From positions 1-47,363 of the IMG/VR virus record IMGVR_UViG_3300028610_001120: a stretch of DNA of 47,363 nucleotides; one strand, written 5' to 3'. This document shows, one piece after another, positions 1-8,931 of the stretch. The translations under genes and the position numbers were made by a program. Source of the stretch: a virus. Position 1 is the stretch's first letter. Each line of letters starts with the position of its first letter. The notes under the pieces were generated by a model. That model made no database searches and had not been told where the DNA came from. It saw only the letters and a list, made by a program, of their open reading frames with translations.

Positions 1-566
1 CCAACGCGATCACCAGCTACGACACGCTGTGCTCGGCAAGCGGCACGGTGCAGGGCTTGGCTACGGGTTCGTATGTCAACTACGCCTCGCGCGGCATCTC
101 GCTGCGCGGCACAGCCCCGGCTTCGCGCACGTTCGCCTCGGGCTCGTTCGCCGCGCAGGGCATCCCCAACATGAGAACGTGTTACAACAACGCCTCCGAG
201 GGGACGATCCAGCCGACCGTGATCGTGGTTCCGTATCTGGTTCACGAGTATTACGAGGGAGCATTGCAGCCGCAGGAGCGTTTCGCGGGTGCAGTGAATG
301 TCGCCGACGCTTCGTTTGGAGCGATGGCGTTCCGCACGACCCCTGTGGTCGCATCGCCCAACACGCCGGCTGGCTACATGAACATGATCCGGGTCGGCGA
401 CGACGGCTTCCAGGTCAAGATTCTCGATGGCTTCGACTTCAACTTCGCGCCGTTCAAGGCTGGCAGCAACCAGGAGACGCACGTTTCTGAGTTGCAGTGG
501 AAGGGCCAGGCAATTTTGAACAACCGCACATACGGTTGCAACAAGCTGACCGGGATCACCGCGTAG
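1..566 (+). CDS. Major capsid protein, C-terminal part (5' end missing)
   Basis: The reading frame is open from base 3 to the TAG at 564-566 and has no start in the window, giving about 187 residues. It is the likely continuation of the capsid gene that starts at 46900 and is cut at the other end of the window: the strand is the same, the order terminase-portal-scaffold-capsid is completed by joining the ends, and neither fragment is whole. The protein is rich in Gly, Ala, Phe and Asn with no charged or coiled-coil runs, as expected of a shell protein. Its C-terminal part ends GCNKLTGITA. The function rests on context and on the N-terminal half. The missing middle cannot be sized from this sequence. 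Confidence 0.7.
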   Translation, partial: NAITSYDTLCSASGTVQGLATGSYVNYASRGISLRGTAPASRTFASGSFAAQGIPNMRTCYNNASEGTIQPTVIVVPYLVHEYYEGALQPQERFAGAVNVADASFGAMAFRTTPVVASPNTPAGYMNMIRVGDDGFQVKILDGFDFNFAPFKAGSNQETHVSELQWKGQAILNNRTYGCNKLTGITA

Positions 567-626
567 CACGACGCTGCGCCACGAAGACTGACGCACTCCT
601 CGCGGAATCAGCCGCGTGGATCGAAA

Positions 627-646
627 GGCCGGGGACCGCCCCTGCC
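627..646 (+). other. Stem-loop after the capsid gene
   Basis: GGC-c-GGGG pairs with CCCC-t-GCC around a four-base loop, between the capsid stop and the next gene. No T-run follows, so it is not a classical intrinsic terminator. It could stabilise the capsid mRNA or weakly attenuate read-through. AAGGAG lies just downstream as the ribosome site of the 667 gene. Confidence 0.45.
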
Positions 647-666
647 GGAAGTAAGGAGTAATGTAA

Positions 667-1413
667 ATGACTGGACCCAGACCGATTCTGTACAACGGCT
701 TGGCGCAAGAACAGGGGATTTGGGAGACGAGAACAGATCCCACGGTCGATGTCGGCACGCGCGGAATGCTCTCCGATGGCCGCGTGTTCCATTACGCGCG
801 GAACAACTCGGCGACGAATATCACCATCGGCAAGGTGCTGACGGCCGAAGTGGCGTCTACCGACATGGATGACATGGTAACTACTGCGGCCGGAATCGGC
901 GCCACGGCCATTACCGTGACGTCGGCTGGCTCGACGACTTGGCTTGCGAACGAACTCGCCGAGGGCTTCTGGTGCATGAACTCTGGCACGACCGGAAACG
1001 GGATCGCGTACAAGATCAAGTCCAACCTCGCGACGGACGCTACGTCAGCGTACGTCGTCAACCTGTACGACCCGCTAATGATAGCACTCACCGGGACCGT
1101 GCGGTCGCACGTCGTCAAGAACATCTGGATGGACCCGGTTGCCGCGCCTACGTCAGCCTGGGGCGTCGCGGCTGGTGTGAACCCGGTTGCAGTCCCCGCT
1201 GGTGACTCAAACGCCGTGTACTACTGGGCCCAGACATGGGGCGCCTGCTCTGTTCTCGCTGGCGAGGGCACTGGCGTTGGTGTCGGGCTGATGAACGACA
1301 ACGCCGAGGGTCGCACCGTTACCGCGGGAGCCGCGGTTGTGGTGGTCGCGCAGCAGTATTCGCTTGGCGTCGATGGCGATCACGTCATGGCGTACCTGCG
1401 CGTCGCACCGTAG
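667..1413 (+). CDS. Virion structural protein, paralog copy 1
   Basis: 248 residues directly after the capsid gene. It is the first of three related genes (667, 2114, 2918). Shared blocks are an N-terminal GTRGMLSDGRVFHYAR and, near residues 172-195, PVAVPAGDSNAVYYWAQTWG, both seen with substitutions in the other copies. The composition (many Gly, Ala, Thr, Val, few charges) fits a beta-rich decoration or head-surface protein. The start ATG is preceded by AAGGAG. Position next to the capsid suggests head decoration or head fibre, but no named family is recognised with certainty. Confidence 0.65.
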   Translation: MTGPRPILYNGLAQEQGIWETRTDPTVDVGTRGMLSDGRVFHYARNNSATNITIGKVLTAEVASTDMDDMVTTAAGIGATAITVTSAGSTTWLANELAEGFWCMNSGTTGNGIAYKIKSNLATDATSAYVVNLYDPLMIALTGTVRSHVVKNIWMDPVAAPTSAWGVAAGVNPVAVPAGDSNAVYYWAQTWGACSVLAGEGTGVGVGLMNDNAEGRTVTAGAAVVVVAQQYSLGVDGDHVMAYLRVAP

Positions 1414-1429
1414 ACGCAACAACGACGTA

Positions 1430-1457
1430 GAGGGGCGGGTCGTTTGGCTCGCCCCTC
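1430..1457 (+). terminator. Stem-loop between structural copy 1 and the sulfotransferase gene
   Basis: GAGGGGCG (1430-1437) pairs perfectly with CGCCCCTC (1450-1457) around a 12-base loop, 16 bases after the stop of the 667 gene. No U-tract follows, so termination would be partial or factor-dependent. It could lower expression of the sulfotransferase gene relative to the capsid genes. Confidence 0.45.
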
Positions 1458-1469
1458 GATCGGAGCAGC

Positions 1470-2108
1470 GTGTCTAAGCATAACCGGAAACTGCTGGCCC
1501 TCGCAGTCCCGCGCAGTGGCACGAAGTTCATGTCGAAGGTCTTTCGGACTAGCGGCGTGCGGGCTGGGCACGAGAATATCCAATCCGGTGGAACGGTGGG
1601 GATGTTCTTCGCCGCTGAGGACTGCTGGTATCCGGGGACGCACTGGGTAGGAGAGGACGAGCAGAGGCAAAGACGCAGCGACTTTGAGTTCGAGCAGGTT
1701 TGGCACTTTGTTCGCGACCCCCTGAAGGTGGTTGCCTCGCTAGCCTCTTCGGCTTTCGCACAGTACATCTGGTGCTGGCAAGAAAGGCACACGGGGATTT
1801 CGTGCGGGCTGTACCCAAAGACGCTGCGCGCGATGCTGTTTTGGGTTGCGTGGAACGAGTTGATCGAAAAGAACAACCCGGACTTTTTCTTCCGCATCGA
1901 AGACATCGACGCGGCGTGGCCGGAAATCTGCGAGCGGCTTGGGATCGAAGGCAAGCCGGAGGTTCCGCCGTATCCGCGCAATTACGGAACCGTGTACACG
2001 GGGCAGCAGGCCGTTGTCCCAATGACCTGGGACGAAATGAAGTCGATCGACAACGAAACGTACCTGCGCGTCCGCGAGATGGCTGCGCGTTACGGATATG
2101 AGGAGTAA
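1470..2108 (+). CDS. PAPS-dependent sulfotransferase-like protein
   Basis: 212 residues, GTG start with a short GGAG upstream. The N-terminus carries the P-loop that binds the 5'-phosphosulfate end of PAPS, LAVPRSGTKF (PRSGT at residues 14-18). Around residues 79-91 it has HFVRDPLKVVASL, which matches the 3'-phosphate-binding motif (Arg82, Ser90) of the sulfotransferase superfamily. Such enzymes move sulfate from PAPS to a hydroxyl or amine on a sugar, lipid or protein. It sits between two paralogous structural genes, so the target may be a virion protein glycan or a host surface glycan. The length fits a compact bacterial sulfotransferase. Substrate and activity are inferred; an inactive or nucleotide-binding relative cannot be excluded. 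Confidence 0.72.
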   Translation: MSKHNRKLLALAVPRSGTKFMSKVFRTSGVRAGHENIQSGGTVGMFFAAEDCWYPGTHWVGEDEQRQRRSDFEFEQVWHFVRDPLKVVASLASSAFAQYIWCWQERHTGISCGLYPKTLRAMLFWVAWNELIEKNNPDFFFRIEDIDAAWPEICERLGIEGKPEVPPYPRNYGTVYTGQQAVVPMTWDEMKSIDNETYLRVREMAARYGYEE

Positions 2109-2113
2109 CGAAT

Positions 2114-2896
2114 ATGAGTAGCAGATTGCGGCCCTACCTCACGAATGGGCGCCAGTCGGATCAATCGATTTTTCAAGTCGCACAGACCAGCGCAGCCGAC
2201 TACATTGGCGGCGCCCACCGGGTAGGCACGCGGGGCGTGCTAGAGGACGGCCGCGTGTTTTACTACGCACGCAGCACGGGCGCGGCCATCGTCGCGGGCA
2301 ACTGGCTCATCATGCCCGTGCAAGACACCGACTGGGACGATATTGATATTGCTACAGACCTCGGTGGACAAACCACGGTGACACCCACTCAGGGCGGATC
2401 GGCAACCGCGGTTGCGGGCGAGTTCGTTGGCGGGACGGTTTGTATCAACGCGGGCACCGCGGGTTCTGGCCCGGGTATTATCCTGACAATCGCCGAACAT
2501 GCCGCATGGGGCGCGACCACCGCGCTCCCGCTCACGCTGGACGGGCCGCTTCCGGTCACGCTCAATGCTGACGTGAAATGCACGGTCACTAAGAACCCCT
2601 GGGCCGACGTGGTGATCCAACCCACCGGGCAGGACCAGTTCTGTTGCGGCGTTGCACCGATTGCCGTGGCCGCGGGCACTACCAACCCGCAGTGGTTCTG
2701 GTGCCAGACGTGGGGCGTGGCTTCCGCAGAGCACGACCTAACTACTGCCGTTGGCAGTTGCGTGATGGCCGGCGATACCACGACCGGGCAGGCCCAGGTT
2801 CTCGACGGCTATTTCGAGCAGCGGACCGGCCAGTCGCTTTGGACCGTAACCACCGCTGCGGATTCCTACGCCACGTTCTTGACCATCGCGCCGTAG
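2114..2896 (+). CDS. Virion structural protein, paralog copy 2
   Basis: 260 residues, ATG preceded by AGGAGT that overlaps the end of the sulfotransferase gene, so the two are probably co-translated. It aligns by eye with copy 1 through GTRGVLEDGRVFYYAR near residue 39 and PIAVAAGTTNPQWFWCQTWG near residues 180-199. It has more cysteines than copy 1. The role is probably the same as copy 1, on the capsid surface or at the head vertex, inferred from position and paralogy. Confidence 0.62.
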   Translation: MSSRLRPYLTNGRQSDQSIFQVAQTSAADYIGGAHRVGTRGVLEDGRVFYYARSTGAAIVAGNWLIMPVQDTDWDDIDIATDLGGQTTVTPTQGGSATAVAGEFVGGTVCINAGTAGSGPGIILTIAEHAAWGATTALPLTLDGPLPVTLNADVKCTVTKNPWADVVIQPTGQDQFCCGVAPIAVAAGTTNPQWFWCQTWGVASAEHDLTTAVGSCVMAGDTTTGQAQVLDGYFEQRTGQSLWTVTTAADSYATFLTIAP

Positions 2897-2917
2897 CGGA
2901 ACGAAAAGGAGAACCAC

Positions 2918-3742
2918 ATGGGAAAACCGAACCTATTCGGTGGCGGGAGTTCCATCTACGACACGCAGGAGGTCTACACGGCGTCAGGGCTCCAGCCGGG
3001 GACGGTGGGTTTCCTGGGCGGTCGCTCCTACGTCTGGTGCAGCCACACCGGGTCGTCTGCGCTCACGCGCGGCGAGCCGCTGGCTTCCGCCCCAATGAAC
3101 CGCACCACGCAGTCGCTCGACATCACGACCGCCGGGCTGGCGATCGGGCAAACCTTGATCCGCGGCATCACCGCAGGAGGCTCGGCTATCGCCGCCAACG
3201 CTTTCAATGATGGCTACATGGCCGTCGTGGACGGGGGCGGCGAGGGGAACATCTACGAAATCGAGCGGAGTTCGGCGTTTACGGCCGCGACCGCAGACGG
3301 CGAGATCGTGCTCAGAGACGCGGTGGTCGTTGCCAGCGACGCCGGCACGCAGGTCACGCTGCTCCAGAACAAGTACGTCGACCCGATCCAGAGCTATTCG
3401 TTCGCCGCCCATTCGGTGCTTGAGGGCAACGCATTCGTCGGCGTGCCGAACGTCGATGTCCCAGCAGGAGACTCGACCGCGCAGTATTTCTGGGCGCAGC
3501 GCGCGGGCTATTGCCCTGTGTTCGTCAGTGGCGCGGCGCGCAAGGGCACCGCGGTCAAGATGTCGGTTGACGTCTCTGGGAGGCTCGAAGCGCTGACCGC
3601 AGACGTCGAGGTCGCCGAGTCGCTCTCTGGCGGCAGCGTGACCGTCGTTCCGTTCGAGACAACGCAGGTCGTTGGCGTGATGGTCACAGACGCCATCGAC
3701 GGAGAGGTGCAAATCGTCGACTTGCAAAACACGGTCGTCTGA
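2918..3742 (+). CDS. Virion structural protein, paralog copy 3
   Basis: 274 residues, ATG preceded by AAGGAG. It is the most divergent of the three related copies: the N-terminal block becomes GTVGFLGGRSYVWCSHTG and the later block PNVDVPAGDSTAQYFWAQ. Glycine-rich with a C-terminal acidic beta-like tail. Three tandem copies with high divergence point to old duplication and functional split, for example head decoration at different symmetry sites. No catalytic motif is seen. Confidence 0.6.
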   Translation: MGKPNLFGGGSSIYDTQEVYTASGLQPGTVGFLGGRSYVWCSHTGSSALTRGEPLASAPMNRTTQSLDITTAGLAIGQTLIRGITAGGSAIAANAFNDGYMAVVDGGGEGNIYEIERSSAFTAATADGEIVLRDAVVVASDAGTQVTLLQNKYVDPIQSYSFAAHSVLEGNAFVGVPNVDVPAGDSTAQYFWAQRAGYCPVFVSGAARKGTAVKMSVDVSGRLEALTADVEVAESLSGGSVTVVPFETTQVVGVMVTDAIDGEVQIVDLQNTVV

Positions 3743-3802
3743 CAACAGGCGGTGCGTATGGGGTGCATTCCGCATCCTTGAAGCATCACCGAAGGAGACA
3801 AG

Positions 3803-4756
3803 ATGAGTGCCGCACCCGCTGGATTCCCACAGGTCGGGCAACCCGACCCCTTTTCAACCGCAGCCCAAGCCATTCTCGTCAAGGAGAGGGGGCAGATCAT
3901 TCCCGGGTCTTACGTTGCGAACCCGCACCGCAACCCCGATTTGGTGGTGACGCGCGACGGCCTACCCGTGCTGGGAGCGAACAAGGAGCCGTTCACGATT
4001 TCCCAGGTAGCACCCGAGCGCCGCTGGGCGGTGCTGGACACTGGCGAGTTGATGAGCGAGGAGCCGTACAAGGCCAAGGCGAAGGACAACCACCTCGAGC
4101 TTTTCGCGCTGCTCCGGGCTACTGACCCAGACATCGTATTCAAGGGCAACCTCGATCTCCTGCCCATCAGGGACGCGGCAAACTACGTCGCCTGGCGGGT
4201 GGACCCTGAAAACCCCGCGAAGTTGCTGGAAATCGGCTTCGATCCCAACGCCGTCGGCGGCAAGGCCGAAAAACTCTATGACCACGAGGGTGAGGGCATC
4301 GGGGGCACCCGGATGGACACCCTCTGCCAGTCGTATGCCGACAAGAAGGGCCGCGCGAAGATGACGGCTGAGGAGGTCGCCGAGGTCGAGAACCACCTGG
4401 GCGTTTCGTCCAGCGGCGGCGGCAACGAAATCGCCATCAAGCTAGAAGCGCTGACCGAGTTGCACGCCGAGGGGTTGCTCTCCGCCACGGACTACGCGAA
4501 GAAAGTCTCGCAACTCGCTGGGGCCGGGAGCGCCGCGGCCGTCGAGCCGGAACCTGACGGTGACGATGCCCCGACGGAAACCGAGCCGCCCTCCGCCACC
4601 GCAGGCGACCCGGCCCCACCCGAGCGCGAAGAGGGCGCAACGCTCTGCGGCAAGCCGGGCCTGAACCCCAAGAAGGGCATCCCCGCGCACGAGCGGCGCT
4701 GTAAGGAGTGCCGCGCGCTCAACGGGCTGGAGCCCTTTGTGGCAAAGAGGAAGTAA
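3803..4756 (+). CDS. Unrecognised late protein with a C-terminal zinc-knuckle-like tail
   Basis: 317 residues, ATG with a GGAGA site. The first 170 residues are mixed alpha/beta. Residues about 215-240 read LEALTELHAEGLLSATDYAKK, similar to a SHOCT-type short helical oligomerisation motif. A Pro/Glu/Asp-rich linker follows, and the end carries CGK near residue 285 and RCKECRAL near residue 300, possibly a metal-binding site. It lies between the structural paralogs and the tail adaptor, with no gap before the latter (stop 4756, next ATG 4757). A head-completion or assembly role is possible; I do not recognise the family. Confidence 0.5.
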   Translation: MSAAPAGFPQVGQPDPFSTAAQAILVKERGQIIPGSYVANPHRNPDLVVTRDGLPVLGANKEPFTISQVAPERRWAVLDTGELMSEEPYKAKAKDNHLELFALLRATDPDIVFKGNLDLLPIRDAANYVAWRVDPENPAKLLEIGFDPNAVGGKAEKLYDHEGEGIGGTRMDTLCQSYADKKGRAKMTAEEVAEVENHLGVSSSGGGNEIAIKLEALTELHAEGLLSATDYAKKVSQLAGAGSAAAVEPEPDGDDAPTETEPPSATAGDPAPPEREEGATLCGKPGLNPKKGIPAHERRCKECRALNGLEPFVAKRK

Positions 4757-5851
4757 ATGGCGCTGCTCCAGATGATTAACGCGGTGCGGGGGAAGTTGCG
4801 CGAAGAGAGAATCGACTTGATTTCCGCAGACGACCAACTCACCGAGGAGATCATCGGCCTCCTAAACGACGCGGGCTCGGCCGTTCTGGAGGGCAATGAC
4901 TGGGACTTCGACATTCACCACGACGGGCGGCTGTTCTACCCGACGAGCCAGTCAGGGACGTATCTGGGGTTTGTGGCCCAAAAGCTTCCGTTGAACGCAA
5001 GCGCCGCGAGGCTGTTTTATTCCGCCGATGCGGGCTCTGGGGAAGTTTTTGAAGACGACGACGCGATAGACCTCGCCGGGTTCCGGTGCTCCGGCAACCG
5101 AGCACGGGCGCGGCTGTTGGTCACGGACTCGTCGAAGCCGAACACGTCGTGGATCATCACCTCTATAGGCAAGGGGGCCGCCCAACTCGACGTCACGATC
5201 TCGGGCAACTTCTTTGTCGATGGCGTCGGTGACAGCGCCGCCGTCTTCGCGTGGGAAACCTACGTCAATGAAGTGGTCCTCCCCTCCACAGTCAAAGACG
5301 TCCTGTCGGTGAGAAACGAAGAGGAGCCGGTTCGGCTGGAGTTCGTCGAGCGGGAGATGCAGTTCGACCAGTGGGTGCCGAGAACGACGGACAGCCGCGG
5401 CGACCGGCCTGAAGTCGTGATGGTCGGCGGGACCATTACGAGCACCGCGAGAACGTCCAGCACGGCGTGGGACTCTATCTCTAACGCAAACGCCGTGACT
5501 GGGATCGGTTGCACAATCTGGCCGATTCCCAACGCCGACGTCCATCTCGGGTACAGCTACCGCGTCCAGCACGCCGACCTGTCTTTGGCGACCGACGAGT
5601 GGCCGGGCGTGCCGAACGACATCATCCACGCCATCGAGTGGCTCGCGTACCAGTTCGCGCTGGACTCTGGTATGCAGAACGACCCCGAGGCCGCCAAGCG
5701 TGCCGAGCGGCAGGTAGAAAAGCGTATCGCCCGCGCGCTGAACAAGCAGTCGCGGCAACCCAACCGGCGCCGCATCCCCCGCGCGTTTGGCGACCGACCC
5801 CACGGCGACCTGCGCCGCCGCTGGGCGTCGCAGACCATCTCGGCGCCCTGA
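4757..5851 (+). CDS. Putative head-tail adaptor (tail tubular protein A-like)
   Basis: 364 residues. The N-terminal helices (NAVRGKLREERIDLISADDQ, then a leucine-rich helix) and the later PNDIIHAIEWLAYQFALDSG followed by a basic Arg/Gln-rich helix match the general build of podovirus head-tail adaptors such as T7 gp11. It is followed with a TGATG overlap by the large 5851 gene, the usual adaptor-nozzle order. It would form the ring below the portal. The assignment rests on order and helical pattern, not on a diagnostic motif. Confidence 0.5.
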   Translation: MALLQMINAVRGKLREERIDLISADDQLTEEIIGLLNDAGSAVLEGNDWDFDIHHDGRLFYPTSQSGTYLGFVAQKLPLNASAARLFYSADAGSGEVFEDDDAIDLAGFRCSGNRARARLLVTDSSKPNTSWIITSIGKGAAQLDVTISGNFFVDGVGDSAAVFAWETYVNEVVLPSTVKDVLSVRNEEEPVRLEFVEREMQFDQWVPRTTDSRGDRPEVVMVGGTITSTARTSSTAWDSISNANAVTGIGCTIWPIPNADVHLGYSYRVQHADLSLATDEWPGVPNDIIHAIEWLAYQFALDSGMQNDPEAAKRAERQVEKRIARALNKQSRQPNRRRIPRAFGDRPHGDLRRRWASQTISAP

Positions 5852-7515
5852 TGGGTCGCTACCAACCGTTCGCGATCACCCGCTTTGGTGGCCTGAACCA
5901 AAACGAGAACCCCCACGCGCTCGCGCCGGGCGATCTGGTGGAGGCGCGAAACATCGTCCACAAGGGCGATTCGATCGGCACCCGGCCGGGGCTCAGGCTG
6001 GAGGCATCCGGCAAGCAATACGAGAACGCGACAACCGGCGGCAACCCGATCCAGGGCCTATTCGAGCACCGCGAGGGCGTCGACGCCGGGAGACACCTAC
6101 TCGCCGTGGGCTACGACGGCGTTGGGCAGGCCGTGTTCTACAACGACGCGGCCCTGCTCCCAGACCTAGCAACGATCACGGGTGGGCAGAACAACATCTG
6201 GACATTTGCGTCGCACAACAACAACACCTACGCGGCGGGCGGCCTGCAAGGGACGGACGATTTCTGGTACACCGATGGCGTCGTCGGCACGGGCGCCACA
6301 GCCATCGCGGCGGTGGACTCCGGCACAAACGCGCTCCTGCCGAAATACGTGTTCGCGTGGCGCAACTACCTTTTCCTCGGCGGCCTGAACCCGGCCACGT
6401 CGCTTCCCGACAACAACGCCTCGACCGTCCGGTTCTGCGACTTTGGCACCGACCCCACCGTTGCGGCCAACTGGAAGGTCGGCAACACCATAGGGTACAC
6501 CGCTTACGGCAAGAGCCATAACACCGGGCTCGCGGGCTTCCGCGACAACACCGGGGACTGGCTGCTCCTGCTCTACAACGACCACATCCATGTGGTCAAG
6601 CTCGACCCGACGTCTGGGTTCAACGTACCGTTTTTCGTGAACGACAAGATTTCCAACGGCTGCGTGGGGCAGCGGGCCTACGTCGACCTCGGGCTGGATT
6701 CCGGCGATGCGATCTACATGAGCGAGCAGGGCATCCACACGATCCGGCAGAGCCAGCAATTCGGGTCGAAGACAGAGGCGTTCATCTCGTGGAAGATCCG
6801 GCCGTTCTTTAACACGCTGAACCGCTCACGGCTGAAGTACACCGTCGGAGAATACGATCGACGTAACGGCCGCGTGCTGTACGCCGTCTCGACGGGCTCC
6901 AACACGGCGCACGACGCGATCCTCTGTCTCGACGTGGCGGGCGATGAAGAGATCACCGCCAAAAACGCGCGCTGGTCGATCTGGTATCTCGCGGGCGGCA
7001 AGAAGGTCAACGAACTTCTGTACGCGCGAGACGAAGATGACGTCTGGCGAATGTACGCCGGCACGACGGACGGAGAGGTCGGGTACTTCGACGATGACGC
7101 ATGGCTCGACCTCGACGGCGTTGCCAGCCCGTCGTCGTACAAGAGCGAGTTCCAAACGGCCCATAACGCGCACGGGTCGATGAGCACGACGAAGGGCCTG
7201 GGTGACGTCCTGGTCACGGTGGGGCCCGCCGGCACGTTCGAGCCCTCCCTGCGCGCCCGCTTTGATTACGACAGAAAAATATCTAAGGCATATCCGATCA
7301 CCATGCCATCTTCGAGGGGCGGGCTGTGGGGGACGATGATTTGGGGCAGTGATGTTTGGGGCACCGCAGACCCGATTCGAGACGCGAAGATTTACGCGCA
7401 GGGCTCCGGGCGCACGCTGGGCTTTTCCATTGACCACCAAGGCGATCGGTGGTTCGTAAGCTCGATTGCTTACCAACTCCGGGGCCTTGGTGAAGACACG
7501 GGAGACACGGGATAG
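5851..7515 (+). CDS. Putative tail nozzle / tubular tail protein B-like
   Basis: 554 residues starting at ATG 5851, which overlaps the adaptor stop (TGATG). The N-terminus has FGGLNQNENPHALAPGDLVE, a pattern I associate with podovirus tail-hub and nozzle proteins, then many Gly/Asp beta repeats and a central stretch with FNVPFFVNDKISNGC. No transmembrane segment or coiled coil. Expected place: the distal tail tube, below the adaptor. A stabilisation-protein or hub role is the main alternative. The start was set at the coupled ATG and not at longer upstream extensions that lie inside the adaptor gene. Confidence 0.52.
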   Translation: MGRYQPFAITRFGGLNQNENPHALAPGDLVEARNIVHKGDSIGTRPGLRLEASGKQYENATTGGNPIQGLFEHREGVDAGRHLLAVGYDGVGQAVFYNDAALLPDLATITGGQNNIWTFASHNNNTYAAGGLQGTDDFWYTDGVVGTGATAIAAVDSGTNALLPKYVFAWRNYLFLGGLNPATSLPDNNASTVRFCDFGTDPTVAANWKVGNTIGYTAYGKSHNTGLAGFRDNTGDWLLLLYNDHIHVVKLDPTSGFNVPFFVNDKISNGCVGQRAYVDLGLDSGDAIYMSEQGIHTIRQSQQFGSKTEAFISWKIRPFFNTLNRSRLKYTVGEYDRRNGRVLYAVSTGSNTAHDAILCLDVAGDEEITAKNARWSIWYLAGGKKVNELLYARDEDDVWRMYAGTTDGEVGYFDDDAWLDLDGVASPSSYKSEFQTAHNAHGSMSTTKGLGDVLVTVGPAGTFEPSLRARFDYDRKISKAYPITMPSSRGGLWGTMIWGSDVWGTADPIRDAKIYAQGSGRTLGFSIDHQGDRWFVSSIAYQLRGLGEDTGDTG

Positions 7516-8915
7516 TGAGACGAAAACTACTACTTGCTTTGGCGCTGGTTCTGTGCGCGTCAGTGACGCACGCGGGAACGGTTACGCGTGGCATCAAGGC
7601 GGGCTCTGGCACGACAGCCTTCGTGGATGGCGTGGCCGCGTCGGCAGCAGAGGTCAACACCGACTTCGACACGCTCTACTCCGAAATTAACGGCCAACTC
7701 GACGATGCCAACATCGCTTCCGACGCCGCGATTGTTCTGACGAAGGTGGCCCAGACCGCAGCGGGGCTCGACGCCGACATCGTTGACGACTACTCAGCAA
7801 CCGAGGGTGAGCAGGCCACCGTTTCCGACCCCGGCACGAGCGAAGCTACCACGCTCGCTACGAACCTCCAGATCGAACTCGCGCAGATCCGGTTCAAACT
7901 CGAAGAACTCACGGTAGGCAGAAGCGCGACTCTGGTCGCATCTTCCACCGGCACAGACACAGACGCAAGCTGGATCGACGGCCCCCACCGCCCCGGCAAC
8001 CTGATCTACAACGGCGGGTTCAACGTGCTTGACACGCTGGCTACCGGCGCGGACGGCGACGGGTGGACCCGCGTTGAAACGCCCACCACCCTCGAAGTGA
8101 TCGCGCTTGTGGAGTCCGAGGGCAACGGTGACGGAAACGCGCTGCGGGTCATCGACACCGCAGACGCAAACTCCGGCGTTGAACAGGTGCTCGACGGACT
8201 CAAAGCAAGCGTGGTCTACGAGTTGATTGCGCTTGTGCAGGACGACGTTGGGACGTGCAGCGTCGGGACCAGCGGCGCAGACACCGACATCACGATTGTA
8301 TCAGACGACGGCGGGACGTGGCAGGTTCTCGCGGGAACCTTCGAGACAGACTCTACCCCGACAGACGTGGACATTGAACTGCTGGCCGTTACCGCCAACG
8401 ATGATTGCAGCTTCAAGTTTGTCGGCGTGTACGAGATCAACACGGACCCGCTGCCGAGAGGCGGCAAGGTGCATTGCTACGACTCTATAACCACGGCCAC
8501 AGAGGATCACTTCGCGTCTGGGACTTTCACGGACGCTGGTGTGACGTGTGCGGTGACGGTTCCCGCGCCCGGGTACATGATAACGGTGCGCGGCAGAATC
8601 AGCGCAGAAAGCGGCTCGGCAGCCAGCATGTCGTTCCACGCTAGGCTTAGAGAAAACTGCGGCGCTGCGGCTACCAAAGACGGGACCACCGAGTCGGTAG
8701 AGGCAGAGAATTCGGGCGGCAGTAGCGAGGCGGATATTGTGACCGCGGACCTGTTCTGGGTAAACGACGCACCCGCGGCGGGTACGACATGCACTTACAC
8801 CCTAGAGGGCATGGGGGACAACGACGCTTTCCACAGAAACGAGTTTGGAGCCGACGTGGATAGTGACGTTGTTCCGATCACGTGGGTCGACGTGATTATG
8901 GAGCCGACGGGATGA
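7515..8915 (+). CDS. Exported structural or fibre-like protein with Sec signal peptide
   Basis: 466 residues, GTG start overlapping the previous TAG (TAGTG). The first 20 residues are a textbook Sec signal: two Arg and a Lys, the hydrophobic core LLLALALVLC, then a THA cleavage site. The mature part is rich in Thr, Asp, Ala and Gly, with few Lys, a helical stretch about 75-125 and then beta-type sequence resembling a carbohydrate-binding sandwich (LIYNGGFNVLDT onwards). Cysteines are spread through the C-terminal half as in exported proteins. It sits inside the tail-gene run, so a tail or fibre role is likely, yet a signal peptide is unexpected in a virion protein assembled in the cytoplasm. 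Confidence 0.6.
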   Translation: MRRKLLLALALVLCASVTHAGTVTRGIKAGSGTTAFVDGVAASAAEVNTDFDTLYSEINGQLDDANIASDAAIVLTKVAQTAAGLDADIVDDYSATEGEQATVSDPGTSEATTLATNLQIELAQIRFKLEELTVGRSATLVASSTGTDTDASWIDGPHRPGNLIYNGGFNVLDTLATGADGDGWTRVETPTTLEVIALVESEGNGDGNALRVIDTADANSGVEQVLDGLKASVVYELIALVQDDVGTCSVGTSGADTDITIVSDDGGTWQVLAGTFETDSTPTDVDIELLAVTANDDCSFKFVGVYEINTDPLPRGGKVHCYDSITTATEDHFASGTFTDAGVTCAVTVPAPGYMITVRGRISAESGSAASMSFHARLRENCGAAATKDGTTESVEAENSGGSSEADIVTADLFWVNDAPAAGTTCTYTLEGMGDNDAFHRNEFGADVDSDVVPITWVDVIMEPTG

Positions 8916-8931
8916 GCGAGGGAGAAGAGTA

